This document shows positions 56,771 to 64,000 of a stretch of DNA of 64,000 nucleotides, piece by piece. Both the position numbers and the translations under genes were made by a program. The stretch covers positions 186,001-250,000 of the forward strand of contig JAESUZ010000432.1 of NCBI GenBank assembly GCA_017311185.1, given 5' to 3'. The notes under the pieces were generated by a model. The model did not search any database. It saw nothing but the letters and a program-made list of their open reading frames with translations, and was not told the DNA's origin. This DNA comes from Proteles cristata cristata (taxonomy: Eukaryota; Chordata; Mammalia; Carnivora; Hyaenidae). Position 1 is the first letter of the stretch, and every line of letters starts with the position of its first letter.

Positions 56771-56930
56771 TAATGCTTCTCATTACGGAAAGCTATTGTG
56801 TCCCCTGGGTGCACATGACCTGCAACTAGCCATTAGCACCCACATCAGGCTTTTTGTTAGTGTCCACGGCTCTGATTTTAGGATCCCTCAGCATCTCAGA
56901 TAAGCGGGACTAAGGCTGCTGTTTCTAAAA

Positions 56931-57154
56931 AGCATGTCCCCTTTATTTATTTTAATGTTTATTTATTTTGAAAGAGAGAGAGAAAAAGCATAAGTGGGGG
57001 AGGGGAAAAGGAGAAAGCATCCCAAGCAGGCTCTACACTGTCAGCACAAGGCCCCATGTGGGGACCCAATTTCGCAAACTGTGAGATAATGACCGAAGAC
57101 AAAACCAAGGGTCAGATGCTAATCGACTGAGCCATCAGCACCCCAGCATGTCCC
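56931..57154 (-). mobile_element. CAN-SINE
   Basis: The 10-bp duplication agcatgtccc lies at 56931-56940 and 57145-57154. Ends ACTGAGCCATCAGCACCCC with a small deletion of the head. Confidence 0.93.
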
Positions 57155-59378
57155 TCAAACCAGGAATGTAAGGGGTTTTTGGTACCTTATATGTGAATGA
57201 CATCAGACCTCAGAACTTATACTAACAGGACAAAGCAAAGTGCATCCTTTCTTCTTCTCAACTGTAAATTTAGCTCATTGTTTCTGTCTTGAATCCCGGA
57301 AAATGTCCTTCGGGTGGTTACTTGCACAAGCTCCCAAGCTTACATCTGGTTTTCCATTTACGGATTTGCAAAATGCTAATATTACGGACGAACATTGGAA
57401 AGCATTTCAAAGACTCTAGCCAATGAGAATCCACCTCATAGAGTTCCTCTCATCTGTCAGATGCATGTTTTTCTTTCAACCGTTTGTCAATTAGAGGGAA
57501 AACCACTTTCATATCTGCAGCAGAAAGCATTCTAACTGAGCAGATTTATGGAAGACCCAGAGGAATGTTCCATGTGTTTCTCTTGCCTACTTTTTCTTCC
57601 TCCAGTGCCTGGCAGTCCAGCCAACATGCCATTGGACAAAGCCAACGTGCCATTGGACAAGGCAGAGCTGGCTACACAGCATACCGCCTTTCACGTGGAC
57701 ATTATATGCATATCTGCCTCGTCTGAAACCTACCCCATGCCCCAGTACTAAGCTTTGAAGAATAAACTGTGGAACATTTTGCTTGCCAATTAACTTGTTG
57801 GTGGAAGAATTATCTTTAGAGAAGTATAGAACACTCAAAGAGTGGTTGGTCTTATGTGGGTAAAGTGTGTCAATACCACAGCACCTGTTTACTGTGTAAT
57901 GTACAACAGAGAATGTGGGGCAGACATTATTCAATTATTACCCAATTACTATCCATTCGATTATTCATTCAATTAAATAATTTCTTCATAAAGCAGATTA
58001 AAATGCATTATTTTAATCATTGCATTTACTATTAATAAGGTAGTATTTATTCAGTTATTCATTAAGCATGTGAGGGGCTACAGCTGTGAGCAAGCTTAGG
58101 TACAGATGTTCTAAGTTGCCAGGCAGTGAGAACAATAGTAAACTTCATCTGCTGGGCCCAGACTAGGGCTTGGTGCTCTGTCAACACCCCCTCTAGCCCC
58201 ACAGTGAGGTTAACAAGAGAAAGACACCATCAGCTTCAGGAATTAACTTCAGGAATCAAATAGGGAAATTGAAAATCAGAAGGATCAAGCTACAAGACCA
58301 AGGTTCCACATCTTATAAATGATGGAGGAGAATTTAAAACAAACTGCATCTCCTTCAAAAACCGTGTTTTAATTTGTTTGTAATTCATCAATTCATCTTG
58401 GTGGAGAAGGCATAGATTTTTACAATTAGACTTAGAATCAGACTTCCAATTGCAAGTGCTCTATGACTCTAGAATAGGCAGTGCCCACAACATCTGACCT
58501 AGAGAAGATGTTCCACACATATTTGTTCAGTGTACTTCTTTTATTCCTCTGAGTTTCAGTTTCCCTAACCTCAAAATGGGCTAAAACTACCCACTTTACT
58601 GGTTTATTAGTAGAATTCAATGAGCTAATAGCTAATAAAGACTGGCATGGACTTTGATTTCAATAAATGGTCAGGTTCTCTCCCCATTCTCCCCTTGTCT
58701 CTCAATGTTTACCGCACTGAAACAAGAAATAACCAGAAGAATTTGATGTCCCTCTGATTGGGTGTATACTGTATAACTTTTATATCATGAAATAGCTTGG
58801 ACAAATGACTCTGCATCATAGTGTATTACATATTCTGTCAAAGTAAATGAGCCTGAAAATCTATGTCCTTATACAAGATTGTTGAATTTTAAGTGGAAAT
58901 TACAGAGCATAACTAACAATGTACCATGCATAATTTATAATCAAAAGGAAATATCAATACAAATAGATCATTCCAATGTAAAACAGATGACTCGGGTTTC
59001 CATTTTCTGTTTTCTTCTCACTAAATAAGAAAACTCCAGAGGATATCCGCAGACAACAAACAAACAGAAGTTACTTTGTAAACAAGACCAGTTTAAAAAG
59101 AGAGGAAAAGGCGTTACCAGACTAGAACCAGCAGTTAACAGTTGAGTGGAGCCGCTTAAGCAAGTTCCACCAAGTCCTCACTCAGATTGACAATAATTAA
59201 GGAAATTTTCTACTTATGATGAGCAGCATCAGGATGTCTCTTTCAGTCTTGTTTCTCTTTCTTGTTTCAACATTGAATTTATCCCACTTCACACTGACCT
59301 TCTATAGATGTCGTGCAAGGTCATGACGATATCATGCCTTCTGTGTGCATGTGATTTGAAGACTACCAGGAGAAAGGG
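57155..59378. other. Unassigned region
   Basis: No gene is recognised. A two-copy 21-base tandem duplication (57621-57662) lies within an 80-codon forward and a 115-codon reverse frame, neither with a known domain. From about 57925 the DNA is AT-rich. Confidence 0.5.
57621..57662 (+). repeat. 21-bp tandem duplication (two copies)
   Basis: CCAACATGCCATTGGACAAAG is followed directly by the same 21 bases with two changes (ACG for ACA, AGG for AAG). Length is a multiple of three, so frames stay in phase. Confidence 0.95.
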
Positions 59379-59380
59379 CT

Positions 59381-59415
<35 letters not shown>

Positions 59416-59420
59416 TTTTT
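59379..59420 (+). repeat. (TTTA)n microsatellite
   Basis: About ten TTTA units. Reads like a reversed A-rich SINE or L1 tail, although no element body adjoins it. Confidence 0.97.
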
Positions 59421-60447
59421 GGAAAATTAATGAAAACCAACTATAACAGATCAGTACTGAAAACATATACACACCATCTCTGACTCTGATAGTTCAACTT
59501 ATGATGGAAAAGTGATACACATTGAGTAGACACTATACTTTGAATTTTGAATTTTGGTATTTTCCTGGGCTAGTGATATATTTTACGATCCTCTCTCCTG
59601 ATGCTGCGTGTTTGCTGCAGCCACAGTCCCCAGTAAGCTGCATGATCAGAAGAATCAACAACCAATGCACTGACCACCATCTGCACCCATACAGCCATTC
59701 TGGTTTTTACCTTCAGTAGAGTATCCAATAAGTTACATGAGAGAGTCAACATTTTATTACAAAATAGGTCTCAAGTTAGGTGATTTTGCTCAACTTAATA
59801 TAAGTGTTTGGAGCAAGTTTAAGATAACATGGCTAAGCTAGTTTACATGTATTAAATGCCTTTTCTACTTATGATACTTTCAACTTGCAGTGTGTTTGTG
59901 GGAACACAACCACACTGTAGGTTAAAGAAGATCTATATTTAAAGGCATAGACTTACATTGGAAGATCACTCACAAAGAGAAAGAGAATCTACTAAAACTG
60001 GAGATCAATGATGGTAGAGAATTTCCTTTTAATGTAAAGAGAATATTTTTATGTAATCTGAAAGGTGGTGTCTTCATTCTTGAGGACTGAACAATTAGTG
60101 TGTTCTTAAAATTTTCATCTAAATGAAATCTAGTACATTGCCAAGGGAAAATCTGTAATTTGTTAACTGGATTGACAAAATAATAAGTTCATTGGTGAAC
60201 TCAATGCAAGCACAGAGGAGGCTGTGGTTTTCAGTGGTTGTGGTGGTAATGACAAACAAGAGAAAGTGGCAGTATTCAGTATTCACAGGAAGAGATTTGG
60301 TCTAGTTCCACAGGCATGAGAACGTTTCCTTTAGGAACTGCTAGAGAGAAATGGCTTACTTCCTGAGACTCTAATAATTCTGGCAAATTTTAATTAAACT
60401 ATAAAGAAACAACAGATTATCTTGAAGGCTGGGAACAAGAAGGAAAA
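59421..60447. other. Unassigned DNA
   Basis: No gene or repeat family is recognised. Confidence 0.5.
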
Positions 60448-61100
60448 TATGTTAGTTTTCTATTGCTCTGGAATAAGTCACCACAAACATAGTGGCTTAA
60501 AACAATGTACATTTATTATCTCCCACTTACCATGAGTTAGAATTCCAGGAAAAGCTTTGCTAGATCCATTGTTCAGTCTCATTGTTGTTCATACTCACTG
60601 TTGCAGTCAAAGTATTTCTGGGCTATATTCTTATCTGGAGTTGAACCAGGCAAGAATTTGCTCATTCATTTTGTTGGCAGAATTTACTTCATTGTGGCTG
60701 TGTGATCGAAGACCTACACTTTTTTGCTGACCATGAGCTGGAGGTCACCAGTGTTCTTAGAAGACACCTACAATTCCCGGTCCTATGGATTTCCCTAACT
60801 TGGGCAATTACTTCATTAAGCCAGCAAAGAGAATCTTCCAGGTCAGGGAGTTCCCTGCTCCTCATTCAAGGGCCTTTATTTGATTAGGTCAGGCACACTT
60901 AGGATAATCTCCCTTTTGATTAAATTAACAACAACTGATTTGGGGCCTTAATTACATCTGCAACATCTTTCTACCTTGGTCTATTCTATTGGGTAGAAAC
61001 AAGTCACAGGTCCCACTCATATTCAAGAGGAGGGGATTGTACAGAGTATAAACACCAGAGGGCAGAATGAGGTGGGCCTTCCTAGGGTCTATCTGCCAAA
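60448..61100. mobile_element. Ancient mammalian interspersed repeat, family unassigned
   Basis: The run TTAGTTTTCTATTGCTCTGG, ACCACAAACATAGTGGCTTA, AAACAATGTACATTTATTAT, TTGTTGGCAGAATTTACTTC, GCAAAGAGAATCTTCCAGGT, AGAAACAAGTCACAGGTCCC and AAGAGGAGGGGATTGTACAG is the order of a common old repeat in placental mammals. I recognise the pattern but not the name or element class. A 61-codon frame inside it is incidental. Confidence 0.6.
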
Positions 61101-61266
61101 AGCAGAAAGAGGACACTGGAGCTGAGGTCAGAGTTTCTAGACAGGACATTCATAGGGCTTCAAAGAGATAGTCCACTATGTGCTTACAGGATGGTCTCTT
61201 CAGCAGAGCCAGTAGACGACCTTTAGTCACTGAAAATATTTTGGCAATGCAATGTCTTATTTAAAT

Positions 61267-61510
61267 TAAAAGGAATAGGGGCGCCTGGGTGGCTTAGTCT
61301 GTTAAGCGTCCGACTTTCGCTTAGGTCATGGTCTCGCGGTTCCTGATTCGAGCCCCGCGTCGGGCTCTGTGCTGCCTGCCAGCTCAGAGCCAATTTCAGA
61401 GTCTGTATCTCCCTCTCTCTCTCTGACCCTTCCCTGCTCACGCTGTCTCTCTCTCTCTCTCTCCTAGAAATAAATAAAACATTAAAAAAATAAATAAAAT
61501 AAAAGGAATA
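61267..61510 (+). mobile_element. Young-type CAN-SINE
   Basis: The duplication taaaaggaata lies at 61267-61277 and 61500-61510. Marks: GGCTTAGTCTG, CTTTCGCTTAGG, CTGCCTGCCAGCTCAGAGCC. It lacks the CTGGAGCCTG block after AGAGCC, a small deletion. Confidence 0.96.
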
Positions 61511-61555
61511 CTACTTAAGAGTAAGAAAAACTACTTTATTTATTTTAAAATAAAT

Positions 61556-61688
61556 TTTATTTAAAAAAATTTAATCTTTATTTATTTTTGAGAGAGAGAG
61601 AGTGCAAGCAGGGGAGGGACAGAGAGGGGGAGATGCAAAATCTGAACCAGGTTCTGAGCTGTCAGCACAGAGCCCAACGTGGGGCTTT
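61556..61688 (-). mobile_element. CAN-SINE lacking its tRNA head
   Basis: T-rich tail, (GA)n, GGTTCTGAGCTGTCAGCACAG and GAGCCCAACGTGGGGCTT, then homology stops before the B-box and A-box. It is therefore truncated at the 5' end and has lost the Pol III promoter. Confidence 0.9.
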
Positions 61689-61871
61689 CTTATGATGACG
61701 AATTTACTGCTTTTTAAAAATAAATTACATTAGCAAACTTTAAATCCCCCCCTTTTTTGCTGCTTCTCTAGGCATATATATGTTTTCTCTACTTTTTGAG
61801 TCATCTGGTTTTGCTCCTTGTAAAAGATATTTCATTTATCTATACCTGAGAGGGAAGAGATGTGGGGTAGA

Positions 61872-61892
61872 CCTGTGTGTGTGTGTGTGTGT
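61872..61892 (+). repeat. (GT)n microsatellite
   Basis: About eight GT units with one GTTTG break, directly left of an L1 insertion. Confidence 0.9.
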
Positions 61893-62378
61893 TTGTACAT
61901 TTTTTTTTTTACAAATAGTTTATTGTCAAATCAGTTTCCACATAACACCCAGTGCTCATCCCCACAAGTGCCCTCCTCCATGCCCACCCCTCCTCCCCCC
62001 CACATCCACCAGTCCTCAGTTTTTGTCAGCATTCAAGAGTCTCTCATGGTTTGCCTCTCCCCCTTTCCCCCACCATTTCCCCCTTCTTCTCCCCCTTGGT
62101 CCTCTGTTAAGTTCCTCCTAATCCTCCTATACGTGCACACATATGATATTTGTCCTTCTCTGCCTGACTTATTTCGCTCAGCATAACACCCTCAAGGTCC
62201 ATCCATGTTGCTACACATGGCCAGATTTCATTGTTTCTCATTGCCATGTAGTATTCCATGGTATAGATAAACCACATCTTCTTGATCCATTCATCTGTTG
62301 ATGGACACTTAGGCTCTTTCCATGTTTTAGCTATTGTGGAGAGTGCTGCTATGAACATTGGGGGTGTGTGTACATTTT
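61893..62378 (-). mobile_element. 5'-truncated young L1 (3' end of ORF2 and 3' UTR)
   Basis: Reverse of the 3' end of the 23.4-kb L1: ATAGTTTATTGTCAAATCAG, CATAACACCCAGTGCTCATC, then TCCATGTTGCTACACATGGC, TATTCCATGGTATAGATAAA and TGTTGATGGACACTTAGGCT. In reverse the 62107-62385 frame (93 codons) gives FIAALSTIAKTWKEPKCPS, WFIYTMEYYMAMRNNEIWPC and SEISQAEKDKYHM, the ORF2p C-terminus. The short duplication gtacatttt lies at about 61893 and 62370. Close to the full-length copy in sequence, so probably recent. Confidence 0.93.
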
Positions 62379-62532
62379 TAAATAACAAAATATAGGCTCA
62401 TGTATCATAAAGAGGAAAGAGAGAAAATATGACATAATCTATCATTTTCAAAAGAAGTTCTTAACCACTTTTTTTCAAATAATCTCATGAAAGATCTATA
62501 TTCATACTAAAAGAAATTTCACATTTATTTCA

Positions 62533-62735
62533 GGAGTGCCTGGGTGGCTCAGTCAGTTAAGCATCCAACTTCAGCTTAGGTCATGATCTCATGGTTCATG
62601 AGTTTGAACCCCACGTTACGCTCTGTGCTGACAGCTCAGAACCTGATTCAGATTTTGCATCTCCCCCTCTCTGTCCCTCTCCTGCTTGCACTCTCTCTCT
62701 CAAAAATAAATAAAGATTAAAAATTTTTAAATAAA
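62533..62735 (+). mobile_element. CAN-SINE
   Basis: GGAGTGCCTGGGTGGCTCAG, TTAGGTCATGATCTCATGG, GTGCTGACAGCTCAGAACC, shortened (CT)n and AAAAATAAATAAAGATTAAA tail. No clean TSD. Confidence 0.94.
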
Positions 62736-64000
62736 ATTTATTTTAAAATAGTATCATTCTCTATTGGCTATTTCTACTAATTGGCCATTAAATAATATTT
62801 ACCTTAATAACTATCTATTAAGCTGCTTTCTATTCTATTATGGCTCTTATTAGACAATAAACAGAATGAACAAAGCAGGGTCAATTATTTTTTTAAAAGT
62901 CTCAATCTATTGCAATAAATCTCTATTAAATATTTATCTTTATTTAAATATTACATAAATATTTAATGAACATATTTTATTTATTATAAATAAATATTTT
63001 ATAAGTATATTTTATTTATTATAAATAGATAATATATTTATTTAATAAATAAAAATAAATATATTTTATTTAAATATTACACAAATCTCTAGTTTTTCTC
63101 TGTCGAGTAACTGGCTCTAATGACCTGAAAATCCTGTTGAGAATTTTAGAGGAAAAAGAAACTTTGATTTTGTGTTTAGTTGCCTCAAAAGCAAAAGTAT
63201 GTCACTGAGAAATTTTGGACTACAGAGTTCTCTAGACCTTCAAAACATTTTAGAGTATGTTTGATTCTTCTGCTTCTATGTTCCATCAACCTGCTACTCA
63301 CAGCTGGAGCACAAGCCTTGCGGGCCAAATTTTATTCTAGACTTAATTACGTGAGGTGATGATAAAACAGCATAGGAGCTTTCTATTCATTTCTGCTCTG
63401 GATGTAGTGTCACCCTGGAGCGGTCACTAATTAACATCCCTATGGTCTCTGCTTAGTGTTTAGTTCATGGGAGTAACCTTCCAACCTGAATTTTCATGTG
63501 TAGGCTGATAAACTAATTTTCAGTCCTCCTGTTCATCTTGCTTATGATTCAGTTCATTTGAGTTGCCTGAAGGGTTACAAGGCATTTAGAATTCCCTCTG
63601 TGCCTGCAGGGGCCTCAGCACCATGGACTGTGAGGAGCTCCATTAAGAGGGAGAGGCAAATCTACCACAGGCCTTTTGCACTTGTGGACTGAGGACACAA
63701 ACCAAAGTCAGTCACCAACATGGTAGAAGCAATATAAGAGTGCCAACTGGGATCTTAGACTACGGCCTTTGTTTTTAAATCATGGTGAGTAAATATCAAA
63801 AAAAAAATCCTGAAAATTGCATTTTTAAAATCTAGTGTTCAAATAGATCCCCATTAAATGATTTCACATAGGTGCTTAACTATCACCCAACTGGTGATTT
63901 TAGAAGCAAGAATATTACTTTATTACCTTGCAAATGGAAACCTGTAACCACTGATATGAGACTGATTGTATGTTACTTACCTGACAAGATAACCATATCC
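62736..64000. other. Unassigned DNA with an AT-rich duplicated block
   Basis: 62880-63085 is nearly pure A+T with internal direct repeats: ATATTTTATTTATTATAAAT at 62972 and 63007, and TATTTAAATATTACA at 62941 and 63067. The remainder to the window end has no recognisable gene or repeat family. Confidence 0.55.

Noticed and set aside
128..62735. tRNA-like sequences with A-box and B-box (about 30 places)
   Set aside because: They are the heads of CAN-SINEs, followed by CT-rich bodies and A-tails, and do not fold as complete tRNA genes with anticodon arm and 3' end.

Overview
The window is vertebrate nuclear DNA, almost certainly from a cat-family (feliform) carnivore. The main evidence is about 34 copies of a tRNA-derived SINE whose head reads GGGGCGCCTGGGTGGCT, followed by a CAGTCGGTTAAGCGTCCGAC-type A-box region, a TCATGATCTC stretch, a GGTTCGAGCCC B-box, a CT-rich tract and an AATAAATAAACATT-type A-rich tail. 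This is the feliform CAN-SINE (SINEC_F) pattern. No intact protein-coding gene, rRNA, tRNA or CRISPR array is visible. Open frames are short and lie in repeats or in unrecognised DNA. The window reads as intergenic or intronic DNA built from layered retroelement insertions.

Layout. 0-4.4 kb: SINEs in unassigned DNA, including a head-to-tail SINE pair inside one target-site duplication. 4.4-11.5 kb: a decayed endogenous retrovirus with two related LTRs and recognisable reverse transcriptase, RNase H and integrase pieces. Its integrase is split by what looks like an env/3'-LTR piece of a second, different retrovirus, and SINEs have landed later in the 3' LTR. 12.0-14.5 kb: an internally deleted L1 carrying three SINEs and a GATA microsatellite. 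14.6-23.4 kb: SINEs, microsatellites and plain DNA, with one short coding-like stretch at 19.9 kb.

23.4-30.4 kb: a near full-length but broken L1 with a CpG-rich 5' UTR. It is inserted into the tail of a SINE and carries extra sequence after its first poly(A), consistent with a 3' transduction. 30.4-39.4 kb: more SINEs, a long TTC repeat, two old L1 3' ends and an ERVL-type LTR. 39.4-46.1 kb: a second, older, near full-length L1 with a different 5' UTR architecture (about 113-bp repeats and a 171-codon open frame). 46-64 kb: ancient LTRs (MLT1-like), antisense ERV-like open frames, SINEs, two truncated young L1 3' ends and AT-rich DNA.

There is no operon or pathway here. The interactions are between repeats: SINEs, which use L1 machinery for movement (known biology), have inserted into L1s, LTRs and each other, and the target-site duplications give relative ages. 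I did not find a convincing new biological system. The most interesting items are the nested provirus, the L1 with a probable 3' transduction, and the two contrasting L1 5' UTRs. Repeat family names are from recognition only and need a repeat-library search.
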